From Narthecium ossifragum (lineage: Eukaryota; Streptophyta; Magnoliopsida; Dioscoreales; Nartheciaceae), in the NCBI GenBank assembly GCA_963920575.1, contig OY986965.1:23058829-23122828 (forward strand): DNA of 64,000 nucleotides, in the 5' to 3' direction. Position 1 is the first letter of the stretch, and each line of letters begins with the position of its first letter. Under the pieces are notes generated by a model. The model had not been told where the DNA came from. It searched no databases and was given only the letters and a program-made list of their open reading frames with translations. Shown in pieces: positions 1 through 12,400 of the stretch. The translations under genes were made by a program, and so were the position numbers.

Positions 1-367
1 TGGTGAGATGGTAGCGGTGGCTTTGGCTATTAAAGAGGCACAGTTGAGGGGTATTACTAAGCTTATGGTGGAATCTGATTCGTTGGAGACTGTTCAGATC
101 CTCAATGGTGCCAGACTTTGGCCGAAGGAGCTAGAGGGCTTTGGCAATGGAGATATGGTTTGAAGTTTTAACTTTTGAGTTCGTGTCCTTTTTGTATATT
201 CCCAGGCTTAGCAATTGTGTAGCGGATAGCATTGCTCGCTACTGTCGTATTCTCCAAACGAGTTTTGTTTGGTCGAGTGTTGATGGGGCTGTGGCTCTAG
301 ATTGTATTCGGTAGTGTGATGTAGTTCTTAACCTTTTGGCTCATCTAATCAAAAAAAAAAAAAAAAA
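1..367 (+). mobile_element. LINE (L1-type) 3' end, truncated by window edge
   Basis: The first 160 bases read as the RNase H-like tail of a plant L1-type retrotransposon (residues like AVALAIKEAQLRG, then VESDSLETVQILN). After a frame change the typical closing motif follows at about 180-310 (IPRLSNCVADSIARYC). The sequence ends in a run of 17 A at 351-367, which fits a LINE poly(A) tail. The frame break and a TGA near 160 show that the copy is dead. A decayed host RNase H-like gene is possible, but the terminal A run favours a LINE. Confidence 0.7.
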
Positions 368-1980
368 TTCAGCAATCTTGCACAGGAAGCTTGTGCACAC
401 TTTGGCTATAGCTATTACAATGAATGTGTCCTAGTTACACACTAATGCACTAATCATGTTTTGATCACAAATAGTCTATTTCATAGCTTACACGTTAATT
501 CGTTCGCTGATCACAGTCAACTCAAAAACGTCAAATGACTTATACACACAGGGAATTTTCGAGGATATATATGTGATAAATTTAGGACATTTAGACTTTT
601 AAGAAACTTCTAAGAGGTAGATTCGGAAAATTCCTCTTGCACTAATGCCAGTGAAGCCACTCCAATTAGATCACTTTGGTTAGCGTATGACATGGGTTTG
701 TAAGATGTATATAATTCAGAAGCAAATAAGCAATTGCTATACAGGGCTTCTCTTGTGAAGTCAAACACAAGAGAAGCTAATGAGAGAAGAAGATAAGAAC
801 TATCTTCTATATTCCAAATTGCGTTCGGAAGTGTTCTCACCCTACGTGTGGATGCAAATCAAATTCTTTTGGGGTTTTTTACATTTTTGTCCCTGCAAAA
901 GTTGATAATTACATATTTCTCCCACAATCTTGATATTTCCCCTGCGATCTTCATTTTTTACATATTTATCCCTCTGGTTAACTTTGGTAGAATATTTGCA
1001 GATTATACCAGACGGTGCAGACGGTGCTGTTTGTGAGTAACAGAGACATGGCTTTTACTAAAATACTTTGTGTCTTCTCCAATAGCTGTGGATGTTAGGG
1101 TTAATCTCCCCACTCTTTCCCTGTCTTCTCTCTCACAGCACCCTCCACAGTCTCATCTCTCTCACTCCTCTATCTTTCTCCGAACCCTCTCTCCCCTCTC
1201 TCTCCCAGCTCTCTCTTTCTCTCCTCCCTCTTTCTCCTAACTAAGATGCCCCGTCTCATCCCACGAAACAAAAGCGTGTTCATGGATTCTTCCTTTGTTA
1301 AAACATCTTGCATAAGGGTGTCAAATAAGCACTATATAATATTGGTGTGTATCTTAACTTTTTATACTCCACGGATCTGGTTAAAATGCATTTGGAAAAA
1401 AAGGTCTTCTTAGCAATGAAATACTAGACTCAATCGAATCAATGAAGGGTAAAGTATACTTTACTTAATTTCAAAAGTTACAAATAAAACCTTCCTATCA
1501 CAAATCTGTTTCAATTGACCCAGTTAACGGCCACGGAAATGGTCAAGTGGGTATCACGTGACTAGATTATTATTGGCAAACTTTTCAAAATTAAGGAACG
1601 TATTTGAAACTTGATTGAAACTTCATGATACTAAAATATTTTTATCTTTAAAAGATATTAGAAAAGGTGGTTACATGACACATTTTCTATTAAGCTTGTT
1701 ACTAATGTCACCCCGAGACTTTAAATTTAAAAGATTTACATGTAATGACCTTATTTACAACATTTTAAATAGTAGGGTCTTATTTCAAACATTACCTGAT
1801 CAACAGGGTACTAAAATATATTTTATCAAATCAAAAAAATCCCATGTCTTTTTCTTACGATACAACCAAAGATTAGAATCGACAAATTAATATTAATTTA
1901 GCATCATGCATTGTAGTTAAAATACGTGTATAACGTATGACCGCTATTTTGAAGGGATTCGGGGGGTCTACCATTCGGAT
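368..1980. other. Intergenic, no gene recognised
   Basis: AT-rich sequence with only short, unconvincing reading frames. A pyrimidine-rich stretch (about 1130-1240, CTCTCTCC-type) is simple sequence. No tRNA, TIR or LTR boundary was recognised. Confidence 0.5.
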
Positions 1981-2005
1981 AGCTATGGCAGGCCCTGCCA
2001 TAGCT
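1981..2005. repeat. 25-bp near-perfect palindrome
   Basis: Two 12-base arms (AGCTATGGCAGG and its complement) around a single central base form a near-perfect inverted repeat. It is followed by GGCCGTCCATTTGAATGG, itself partly palindromic. Such paired palindromes are common in plant MITE-like repeats, but no TIR or TSD was found here. Confidence 0.5.
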
Positions 2006-2167
2006 GATCCTGGCCGTCCATTTGAATGGATGGTCATGATTCAATCGCGTGGGGCCCGAGGTTATAAAAAGCCCTAAAAGAAAACAAACCCAAAGTTTGA
2101 ATCCTCGCGAGGGAGGAGACGGCGGAAGGGAGATCTATGAGCAACGACGATGGAAGGCGCTTCTTGT

Positions 2168-2319
2168 CGTGGACGAGGGGAGAAGAGAGGCGAGGGTGGC
2201 GCAAGAAGACGTCATCGTCGAGCATCGTTGTCGGAAGCTAAAGCGTGGACGAGGGGAGAAGGGAGGCGAGGGTGGCGCAAGAAGACGTCGTTGTCGAGCA
2301 TCGCTGTTGGAAGCTATGA
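2168..2319. repeat. 76-bp tandem duplication
   Basis: Two adjacent copies of a 76-base GC-rich unit begin CGTGGACGAGGGGAGAAG at 2168 and 2244 and differ at a few positions. The open frames across this block come from the repeat and resemble no known protein. Confidence 0.7.
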
Positions 2320-2385
2320 GATCGTAGAGAAGGTGGTATCGGTTGGCATCATTGAAGGAGGGTTGGTGGTGGGGCTAGTGGTGGA

Positions 2386-3630
2386 CAGGGTCGGCCCAAT
2401 CAATTTTGGGGCTCGATGCAAATAAATCAAATGAGGCCCTTAAGTATTTACTAATCATAATTAATATGAAAATTAAATAAAATAAATATGATAAGCTTAT
2501 TTAAAAATCATCCTTCTAGCTTTTTGGGTGTGAAAGTGATGATTAAATTTTTATATTCAAGTTTAGCTAATATATATTTTTCAATAGATAACATAGTTAA
2601 TCCATTTAATCTTTCCTGTGACATGGTTGATCGCAAGTAAGATTTTATTAGCTTCAATTTTGAAAAGCTTCTTTATGCAGAAGCAACTGTTATATGTATT
2701 ATCAATAGTATTCTATATGCGATAGAGGTATTCGGAAAACAATCTAGTCTTTTGATATAGTTCAAGATTTGAATTGGATTGTTATTTTCTAATGGCAAAA
2801 CTTTTTTCAAAAGCTTTAGTTCATAATATAAATCAAAGCTGTCAATAGTAAAGTTATAAATTAACTAAAGGACAAAATTTATGGATATATGTCGATATCC
2901 AAGTCTTGAGAATTTTTTTGCCGACCCTATATGCCTTTTTCAAATTCCAAGTGGGGTAACTAAGGGGCCTTTTAATGGGGCCTAACAACTATCTTTATAT
3001 TAATTAGAAGGTTTGTGGGCCTAACGATTAAGTTAGAAACCTAATAAAGCATGAATTCAATAACATGGTTTTTTAAATCAACCTTATAAGGAGCAATAAC
3101 GGTTAACCTGCATTAATTCATATCCCCTAAGTTTCTTTATATATATTCTCTAAATTTGTTTTATATAAACCTGCATTAATTCATATCAACCTAAGTTCTA
3201 TTAATATTATCTTATGCAATATGCAAGACTTATATTTATATTTATTTTATATACCCTAAGTTAAACTTATAATATTTTATTTTATATTTTATTGGCTATG
3301 TTTTATGGTGGCAGTGAACAAAAAGCTATGACCAACCTTGGAACCCTGGATCACCTACGGGTCAGCACAACCGTCTAACCAGACAAACTATAGGGAGTTT
3401 GTTAAAATTTTATATTAACAATAACTAAAAACTGTGCCAGGGGCACAGGTGAGTATTAGTACATATATAGACACTAACTTCTTAATTAGCAATAAAACAT
3501 GAATTCAATAACTTGACTTTTTTAATACATATATAGGTCCAAATTTCTAACTAAACATATAATTTGGGAGCCCTTCTCAAGTGGGGCCCTAGGCAGGCGC
3601 CTAAACTACCTAGGGGTTGGGCCGGCCCTG
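2386..3630 (-). mobile_element. hAT transposon, non-autonomous, 8-bp TSD GTGGTGGA
   Basis: The element begins CAGGGTCGGCCCAA and ends TTGGGCCGGCCCTG, inverted repeats typical of the hAT superfamily (CAGGG... ends). It is flanked on both sides by the identical 8-mer GTGGTGGA (2378-2385 and 3631-3638), the TSD length expected for hAT. At 1245 bp it is too short to be autonomous, but it keeps minus-strand transposase remains (2508-2850), so it is an internally deleted copy. The sequence on either side is one GTGG-rich stretch that the insertion split. Confidence 0.9.
2508..2850 (-). pseudogene. hAT transposase C-terminus (dimerisation domain), relic
   Basis: On the minus strand about 110 codons read nearly without break as the end of a zf-MYM/TTF-type hAT transposase. 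Visible are a DSFDLYYELKLLKKVLP-like segment, LNYIKRLDCFPN, then the hallmark ASA..RSFSKLKLIKSYLRS and MSQERLNGL of the hAT C-terminal dimerisation region. The stretch ends in KNLI and a Lys-rich tail. The Glu usual after ASA is replaced by TAA (2673-2675), and there is no upstream catalytic region, so the gene is dead. The remains share the element whose termini are at 2386 and 3630. Confidence 0.85.
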
Positions 3631-3682
3631 GTGGTGGATGAGGTGGTGGAGGGTGAAGATGGGGACAAGTTCGGTGGTGTGT

Positions 3683-3703
3683 GGGGGGGGGGGGGGGGGG
3701 GGG
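3683..3703. repeat. Homopolymer of 21 G
   Basis: An uninterrupted run of 21 G just right of the hAT element. The exact length is unreliable in most sequencing data. It could form a G-quadruplex, but no function is implied. Confidence 0.8.
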
Positions 3704-3904
3704 CATGGTGTACAATACCTCTTCTTTATTTTTTTTCTTTGGTATTCTGCTTCACTTTTATCTCCAGTGAGATTTGTGTATAGGAAGCACATAATTTGTT
3801 AGACAATGCTGATGATGTTGACATCCTATACGATGATATTAGATTACCCCCAACTTTGATTAGCTTCTATACAACATTGAAAATGGATGTGAGTGAATCT
3901 GAAA

Positions 3905-3965
3905 TGTTAAAAATGATCATGTACGATGCACATACATACGTGACATGTACCCCATCACTTCTCCG
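3905..3965 (+). repeat. Dispersed repeat fragment in the CYP94 promoter
   Basis: This 60-bp stretch (with GATGCACATACATACGTGAC and ATGTACCCC.ATCACTTCTC) has a close copy at 22609-22670, inside a MITE cluster. In the promoter it ends only a few bases before the TATA box. The fragment is therefore dispersed repeat DNA, probably TE-derived, that now forms the proximal promoter of the P450 gene. Confidence 0.6.
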
Positions 3966-3968
3966 TTC

Positions 3969-3976
3969 TATATAAT
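3969..3976 (+). promoter_or_regulatory. TATA box for the CYP94 gene
   Basis: TATATAAT lies 70 bases upstream of the CYP94 start codon, which would put transcription start near 4000 and give a short leader. A second TATATAAA at about 4025-4033 is too close to the ATG at 4039 to serve. Confidence 0.6.
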
Positions 3977-4038
3977 AAGCCACTAGCTATCTCATTGCAA
4001 GCCAAACCTCGCCAATAAGACGACCATATATAAACTCC

Positions 4039-5574
4039 ATGGACCTATTTTCTCTCACGCCCCTCTTCTTCTTCTTCCTTCTTCCTCTCTCCGTATTTGC
4101 CTTCTTCTCTTCTCCCTACTCATCAAAGAAGCCTGTACCATCCACAGGACTGAAACCCTATCCACTTCTCGGCCACCTTCCCCAGTTCATCAAGAACCGC
4201 CACCGGTACCTCGAATGGACCACCGAAATCCTCATCCGGAACCCGACGCACACCATGGGCATCCAGCTGCCAGGAAGGCATGGCCGCATCTTGACAGCAA
4301 ACCCCGCCAACGTTGAGCACATCCTCAAGACCAACTTCGAGAACTACCCTCAAGGCGAGCGATCCACCGCCATGCTCCAAGACCTCCTCGGTCACGGCAT
4401 CTTCAACACCGACGGCGAGGCCTGGAAGGAGCAGCGCAAGACGGCGAGCTACGAATTCAATAAGAGGTCCCTTCGGGACTTCGTGATGAACACCGTACGA
4501 CAAGAGGTCGAGGAGAGGCTGCTGCCGTTGTTGAAAAGAGCTGAAGAGAAGAAGGAAGCCGTGGATTTGCAAGACGTCCTCGAGCGCTTCGGATTCGATA
4601 ACATCTGCAAGGTCGCCTTCAACGAAGACCCGGGATCTCTCATGTATCAGAAGATGGCCGGCGAGGGCGACGACTCCATGAGCTTTGAGAAAGCCTTTAA
4701 AGACGCGCAGAACCTTGTCTTGCTTAGGTACAGGAATCTGCTGCCAATTGCATGGAAAATCAAGAAGCTACTCAACATCGGCACAGAGAAGCGTCTAAAA
4801 GAATCGATTTCGGTGGTCCATGAATTCGCCATGAAGATCGTAAAGTTGAGGAAGGAGAGGCCAACTTCTCCAGATGAGGATCTCTTGTCCCGGTTCATCG
4901 CTGCCAACAAACATAACACAGAAGAGTTCCTTCGAGACAACATAGTAAATTTCATCCTCGCCGGCCGGGAGACGACCTCATCGGCGATGACATGGTTCTT
5001 CTGGGTCCTAGCGTCGAGGCCGGAAGTTGAGCAAAAGATACTCGAAGAGCTAAAGTCCGTCAGGTCGCCGACCAAGGACTCCGGTGAAACTTTTAGCTAC
5101 GACGAGCTCCACGAGATGCAATACCTCCACGCAGCCCTAACAGAGTCACTGAGGCTGTACCCTGCTGTGTACATCGACCACCAGATCTGCAAGGACGACG
5201 ATGTCATGCCGGACGGAACCTTCGTCGGAAAAGGTTGGACGGTGGGGTACAGTGCCTACGCCATGGGGAGATTGGAGGAGATATGGGGCGAAGACTGCGA
5301 GGATTACAAGCCGGAGAGGTGGCTGGAGAATGGAGTGTTCAAGCCGGAGAATCAGTTTCGGTTCCCGGTGTTTCATGCCGGTCCGCGGTTGTGTTTGGGG
5401 AAGGAGATGGCATACATACAGATGAAGTCAGTGGTGGCTTCCCTGGTGGAGGAGTTCCAGATCGATGTCATGGTGGCCAAGGATAAGCCTCCGGAACCCA
5501 TTCTCTCTTTGACCATGAGGATGAAAGGGGGTTTGCCAATTCGAGTAAGGAGGAGAAAGAATGTCACCTGCTAG
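4039..5574 (+). CDS. CYP94: Cytochrome P450, CYP94 family (fatty-acid / jasmonoyl-isoleucine oxidase type)
   Basis: A complete intronless 511-residue class II plant P450. It has an N-terminal hydrophobic ER anchor (residues about 4-24, a Leu/Phe run), then a Pro-containing hinge. The I-helix oxygen motif is AGRETT (308-313), the ExxR pair is E369/R372, and the PERW motif is at 425-428. The heme loop FHAGPRLCLG has the thiolate ligand C452. The phrases ANPANVEHILKTNF, GIFNTDGEAWKEQRK and FPVFHAGPRLCLGKEMA are characteristic of CYP94. Known CYP94 enzymes omega-hydroxylate fatty acids (A/D types) or oxidise JA-Ile (B/C types); the subfamily and substrate cannot be settled from sequence, though it reads closest to the A/D side. 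It should act at the ER membrane with NADPH-P450 reductase. The gene is convergent with eIF2B-gamma; all key residues are present. Confidence 0.95.
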   Translation: MDLFSLTPLFFFFLLPLSVFAFFSSPYSSKKPVPSTGLKPYPLLGHLPQFIKNRHRYLEWTTEILIRNPTHTMGIQLPGRHGRILTANPANVEHILKTNFENYPQGERSTAMLQDLLGHGIFNTDGEAWKEQRKTASYEFNKRSLRDFVMNTVRQEVEERLLPLLKRAEEKKEAVDLQDVLERFGFDNICKVAFNEDPGSLMYQKMAGEGDDSMSFEKAFKDAQNLVLLRYRNLLPIAWKIKKLLNIGTEKRLKESISVVHEFAMKIVKLRKERPTSPDEDLLSRFIAANKHNTEEFLRDNIVNFILAGRETTSSAMTWFFWVLASRPEVEQKILEELKSVRSPTKDSGETFSYDELHEMQYLHAALTESLRLYPAVYIDHQICKDDDVMPDGTFVGKGWTVGYSAYAMGRLEEIWGEDCEDYKPERWLENGVFKPENQFRFPVFHAGPRLCLGKEMAYIQMKSVVASLVEEFQIDVMVAKDKPPEPILSLTMRMKGGLPIRVRRRKNVTC

Positions 5575-6274
5575 TGTTGCTGTATCTCAGTATTCAATAA
5601 GGCCTATCAATCTACCAGATGTGTTATGGTTTCTACGCTACTTAAATCTTTGCCAAACTCTATGTTCACAAATTAATATTATAGCCTGGTGACAACTGCT
5701 TTGGCTTGTTAGTTCTAAACAGCTGGGTAGAAAACATACAGCTAAAACAGAGGGTTCTGGCCTCAGATGAGGTGTTTTCGAAGTTTTCATGTTCGGAGTT
5801 AGGATGATTGAAGACCACAGGGGGATTAGTCCGGACTAAACCAGAGCTTGCTTGACTAGGAACAACTGGTAGGTTACAGATAAAATTCTATGCTGCAAGA
5901 CGGTAACAACATAAGCTCATCCAAAATTCTAATACCATCCTGCCCTTTCAATATAAATTCCAAAAAAAAAAGTTCACAATCCTTTCCTCTCATTGCTAAA
6001 TGACAAGAAAGAAACTCACATACACGAACACCAAATATGTTGGAATATCCTTTGATAGCCTAAGAACACACTACCAGCTTTTCATAGGGCTACCACAAAC
6101 CCTTCGTCTGAGACCTACGTAGCAGTTTCCACTTTTATTACCTCGCCACGGAGTAGGGACATTGCACGGACATTCCCAACTGTTGATGAGGAATCAAGCT
6201 ACTCCTGCAGAGTAGTATCGACATCTCAGCAAGGCAACGTTCACGCATACAATTTCTGAAACCAGTAATCGAAG
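5575..6274. other. Intergenic between convergent genes
   Basis: Holds the CYP94 3' UTR (an AATAAG variant poly(A) signal near 5594) and, toward 6275, the end of the eIF2B-gamma transcript. No other gene or repeat was recognised. Confidence 0.5.
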
Positions 6275-6291
6275 GGGAAGAGATTGATGAT

Positions 6292-6297
6292 TTTATT
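6292..6297 (-). terminator. Poly(A) signal AATAAA of eIF2B-gamma
   Basis: TTTATT on the plus strand is AATAAA on the minus strand, 178 bases past the stop codon at 6475. It is the only canonical signal seen in this stretch, so cleavage should lie near 6265-6280. Confidence 0.55.
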
Positions 6298-6474
6298 CAA
6301 TAACATTTACACGTATGGGAAACAAAAAGGAAAGACTTGTCGCTATTTGGCATCTGCACTCAATGGATACGATTATGCTGCTTCTACACATGCAACAAAA
6401 TTTTCTCTTCACCATGACCCCCAAACCTATGAAGCAAGAAATTTAAGCAGAATAACTTACAAAAACAGGACGTT

Positions 6475-9400
6475 TTACTTTCTTGCCAGAGTCTCGGACT
6501 TATGCTCAATACCAGATGTGACAACATAACCAGCTCCAATCTGAAAGTTCAAAAGTGTTGGAAACTAAGAGAAGTGATATGACCAGCAGGAAAATTCAAA
6601 TGCAGGGAACTTGAAACAAGTTGGATAAGACAGGGAAAAAATGATAAACTTGGTTAAATATCCCACAAACCTCTCCCATCCAACTGCAGATCCAATCTAC
6701 CACATGTAAGGAAACTCTTCCAATCAAGGATCAAGTTAACTGCCCCACCAACCAACCCCATCCAACAAGCAAATGCATCCATGCATGCAAACATCACCAA
6801 CAAATGCCATGCAAGACAGACACAAGAACATACAAGCACGTGAGTGCGTGCACCCAGCTTTGAGGCACGTATGTCACATAACTTCTCCCGAGAAGGAAAT
6901 GTGCCAATATGTGGCAAACAGAAGGAAAAAAATTGCATGCAAGACGTGCCCAGACAAAGAGATAACCTGACAGTCCTTCAAAATCACACGCTCTTGAAGT
7001 TGCACATTGCTGCAGATTACAGAACCTTGAACCAAGCATCCATCTTCGATCGTGACATGATTCATCACGACTGAGTTGACAATCTGCAGAATGGACGATT
7101 TTGATTATTTTTCTGCAGACTGGGAAAAGATGTTGAAGAGATAAAAATAATCCTTGATCACATCATGTCTGATTAAGGTGAATACCCTAAACCAGACTAG
7201 AACAAAGGCAATACAAACAGAAAACTAATAGACGTTGTTCAAGACAGAAAATGAACGGCTAATAACATGATTATGTAAACTACCTTCACATTGGAACCAA
7301 TTCTGCAGTGCCGACCTATGACGGAACGTTTCACACTACACTTATCGCCTAGTTTTGAACCTTCTGCGAGCATGCATTGTGGCCCAACCTAACAATTGAA
7401 TAATTAGGTAAAACACAAAAGTTTAAAAACTTGACCATATAGCGTAAACCAGTAGTGAAAATGAAGCGAGCTATAAAACATCGAATCAATAAGTTAAAGT
7501 TGAAATTTGAAAATGACATGATGAAGAGAGAACTGAAAGAAGTCAATGCATATCTAAGTTGTCCATCTGCAGATTTTCAAGAGCAATGAACTTGTACAGA
7601 ACACACTAACATACTACTTGCGTTCAGTGAATCAGTAAACTACCAAAACATACCAGAAAGAAAAATCACTGAGTGAAAGGAAAAGAATTTCCTCAACAAT
7701 TACTCAGCAGTGTGGATCCCTTCTGTTTCTCAACTCCCCTTAGAATAATGAACTTCAGAAATAAACAACTAATGTTCGTCAAAACAGGGGCTATATACTG
7801 AATGCTTCTATGTATCTATGGAAGGAAAAAAAAGAAGAGGACCTACCAATTGATGGAGCATTTATCTACAGAAGGAAAATATGACCACAATCAATCAGCA
7901 GACTACATTTCTATAGACAAAAGTTAAAAAAAGACAGTAATTTCAGAATTTCTTTGCCCTGTTATGAAGGAAGGGCAGAACCTGCAGTAAACATAAAACA
8001 TCAAAGTTTCCCACTAACAAATTGGAACACCAGCATTGAATGGAGCATTAGGGCTGTAATCAAGCCAAGCCGAGCCAGGCTTTGGCTTGCTCGAGCTCGA
8101 CCTCGGCTCTTTTAGCCGGGCTTAGGCTTGAGTCAGGCCTCAAAGCTCAGCTCGAGCTCGGCTTGCAATATAGAGAGCTTGGCTCGAGCTCGGCTTGCGA
8201 GCCTCAAATCTGAGCTTTCGAGCCCAATAGAGCCGAGCCAATATATAGATATATAATTAACAAATTTTATTATTTAAAAAAACTTAATCGAGCTTTCGAG
8301 CCTGATCGAGCCGAGCCCAAGGATGTTCGAGCTCGAGCTTGACTAAGAAACAAGCCGTATTTGTGGCTCGAACTCGGTTCGAGCTCGAGCCGAGCTTAGT
8401 CGAGCTCGAGCCGAGCTTAGTCAAGCTCGAGCTACTCACACGTAGCTCGATTTGTTTACAGCCCTATGGAGCATTTAAAAATATACTTGACTTCGACAGC
8501 TACAAAATTAAAGCACTTCACTAGAAACAGTAGTGATGTAGAAATGGTAAACAAGTCTAGTGGAAAAGATGAAAACTTACAGTAGTTTTAGATCCAAGCT
8601 CTGCAGATGGGTGTACAATGTTGTTTTGGGCAGAAAAACTATAACCAGAAAGGTGACTTGCCTCACCAACCACCTGCATCTTACAAATTCCCACTGAAAT
8701 TAAAATCAAATATAGAGGAAAAAAATAATAGAAGTAGGGCGCATAGGCAACGATAGGAAACTCGTGTATGAAAATGCTTACATCACGATTGATGTCACAA
8801 TAAGCTTGAACAGAATTTAATCGTGCACAATACTTGTCTTTGCCAGAAATATAAGCACAGCATTTATGCGTCCGGGGAATAGATACAGAAATGTTAGCAG
8901 CCAAAGCATCATATTCTTGAAATGCAGATGGTGCTATTTCACGATGCTGTGAGAGCCATATTAGATTGCTTTGAGAAGCAGCCGTACCATTTGAACTTTC
9001 TTCCATTTTAGATACTCCATTGGCTGATAAGTCTGAACTCTGACAGTTATCGGATTATATCAATTGGAGAAGAAAAAGTAAGCGAAAAGATGGCCAGTAA
9101 ATACGGCGGATATCACTTAGCATACCAGCTGACTCCTCACAAGATAAGGTAACACATCTAGTCTGATGCTTTGGAATGTATCCTTCTGATCCAAAACTTC
9201 CTGCAGAACAGTCCTGGAAGAAGACGAAATATCAAAACCAAACCAGGAAATGTTCAATTTGATTACATTGAAACACAAAATTAACAGAATAGAAAAGGAT
9301 TTATTTAGGACGAAATAACAAACCTCTTGAATGCATACATATGAGCATCCATGAGATCAGATCGAATCTCCATCTGTCCACAAGCGAATAGAACTATTTT

Positions 9401-12400
9401 ATGCAATAAGCAACGGGAATAGAGTACTCAACTAAGGTCTACATAAGAGGTTGTGCTTGTGAAAAGGTAAATGTTGGATGCTGATGAAACATAAATTCGA
9501 AACGACGAGAAAAATTGAATCGATATCTCCAAGAATCCAACCCAAGCCTTTTCTCCCAAAAAAAGGCTCAGCTTTAAATCAGAACTCGAAGCTCAAGGTC
9601 CTGCTTTAGACATAATAGATGACCGATAGATGTTCCAGAATACTCCTCCACAATCTTAGCTCTTTCTATGAGTTGGTTTCATCAGAAATATCCTTTCCAC
9701 AAGCTTCCTTATCTCCTAGCTTCCAGCGAAGTGTCTGCCAACATATATTACAGGCATTTGCAAGTGGATTTCTAATTTTATATAATATTTATGTATCTGA
9801 ATGAGAATTTATTTCCTCATAAACAATCTCTTATTCAAAATCAAGATCTTTTGAAGCCTTCTTGAGCAATAGAACAAACTACATTAGTGTGTTGTATTCA
9901 TTTTCAGAAGACTATGGCATAACCCAATTGGCAAGCCATTCGCTTCCATTTTCTAAGTTATATATGTTGCATAGAGTCCAATCCGGTAGTGCGTCCATAT
10001 GGGCATTTGGGTTCTAATCTATCTAAGTGATTAGACTAGCCATGACTCTAACCAATTGAGATAAGATTGGCCCTACACCTCTATAAATAGAGGATTTATA
10101 GAGGAGTGAAACCCTAACAACTAAGTAATATGGATAATAACCGTCTTTCTTATTCTCTCCTAGGGTTACCATCTAGAACCCTAAGGTTTGGAGTGTGTGT
10201 GAGTGGAGAAGGCTCTGGTAGTCTTCTTCCAATGCCGCGAGGTTCGGCATCGTGACGAGACGACGACAAGCAGATTCGCATCGGAGTTCGTAAAGCAACC
10301 GAGATCTACAACGCTTCCGCACGAGGTATTCCGTATACCTCATCATTATATGCTAGAATCTCTAACATTGAAACAGAGCCAGGTCCATACTTGCTTTCGC
10401 TCTGGATCCGTGTCTTCATGCATTGTTTTTCCGTAAAACCATTCCACACGAGATCTGCATGCTGTGATCATGTATATGAGAATATATATTTTTTTAAAAG
10501 TTGATTGGGATGTTGACTTCGTGGATACATGCATATCATGCATGGTTTGCTGGTTGTTTTTGACCATCGACCATGGGTTCTCTCTCGTTCCTTGCTCTAC
10601 TGATCAACGACTTGGTGTTACTAGATCTCCCATGATGTCACCTCATAGCCGGAGTTCTGTGTGAGATCGGCGCCGACGAAGAAACGAACCGCAGTGATGG
10701 CGGCCATGTGCCAGCGGCTGGGTGCTGCTTGCAATGACAGATCGCGCATGGACGGCGATTGGCATGTCGTCGTAAAATGCCGGCAATGAGTTCGAAAACG
10801 TCGGGACGCAATCCGCGATGCTACTCGGTCGGCAACGATGATGGCGCTTGGGCAGCTCCGTGCTACCCACGACCGTCGTCGCTGGAAGGGAAGTCGACGC
10901 CGAGCCCTCGGAGACGCGACTGCTTGTAACGGCCGAAGTTGCCGTGGATCTCCGTGTCCGTCGCGAGGGCCAAACGGCGGTAGCCATGAGGATCTCCCAT
11001 CGTGGGAGATGATGAACGAGGAATGGGATTCGGATCCGTTCCGAATCCGGTTTAGAAACCCATCTCCCATCGAAGGAGATGATGAACAGAGCATGCTTTG
11101 TTCATGGATGATATAAAACATGCTCTGTTCTCTCTTTGGAAACCCAAAAACCAACCCAATCTCTCATATATAAAATATACCTTTGTTATTTGGACCTTGT
11201 CATGTTCTGTTTTTGGGTGATAGTAGCATGTATAATTTCCATGTCATGTATACTACCTTCCCCAGTTTAGTATTGATGCAATTTTTAATGTATGGTTACT
11301 CTATGAATGCTATGCTTAGCAAATCATGTCAAACACCAGAAATTTATATGCTTGCAGTTTGTTACAATTTAAAAGTGTGCAATTTATGGTTGTTTGCTTA
11401 AGAATTGGTTAGAATTGGCAACATGTGGCCTAAATTTTAATGTAAATTGTTGTATGAGCTCTTATTTTCATATTTTGTATCTGAAGATGAGTTTGATAAC
11501 TAATTGCTTAATCCGCACTTTGCATAAAACGGACAATGTATGCTTAGAGTTAGCTTTAGAGTTAGCTTCATGAACCTTGCTGGTTTCAGACTATGTGGCT
11601 GAAAATAAATAGTTGCAAATAAAGTCTTTAGAGGATTATCACATGCTATAGTTTTTTATGCGCTTTAGTAGTGTTTTAAAACTTAATGAGAATAGCATGT
11701 AAGGCACATTAGAGAGGAAGTCCTTGGCATTTCTGTAAATTCAACAAAAATGAATATTTTCAGTTTATGTAGCTGAAAATAGACACTTACAGAAAATGAT
11801 GTAAATATCAGTTATTTACGCTTTTGCCGCTTCCATGAAATTGCATATTTACATAAAATTCTGAATGTATGTCATTCTTAAAATAAGCGTATATATGCTT
11901 ATGTGATATTGGATTTTATGTGAATTCAATGTCATTTTTCATTCATTATTTGTTAACGAATGATATGGATAATGGGAAGTGTTCCCATAATTTTATTCGG
12001 AATTAACTCGACACTTAATTCCAACCTGCACTATTGGGAGATGATTACTAGCATCTTTGCGTTGCGAAATTTTCGATCTCAGTGTGCGGGAAAGAATTAT
12101 GTGGTCTTGTTGAGTTCTTGGATAAAATTATATGATATGTGCCTAACATATTTTTTATGTGTAATCAATGTAGTGACATGGCCCCTAGGAATGTGATTGA
12201 GCACCACGAGATAGTAAAATTAGATGGCCAAAACTATGATATCTGGCAAGAGAAAATTCAAAATCTTCTCAAGGAGCGTCTGTTGCTCGATCATTTGATA
12301 AATGACAGAACTCCACCTAAGGAAGGAAATGCAGTCCAACATCGTTCTGACCAAAAGGATTATGACAATTGGGTCAGGGAAAATCGTTTTATACGATTTG

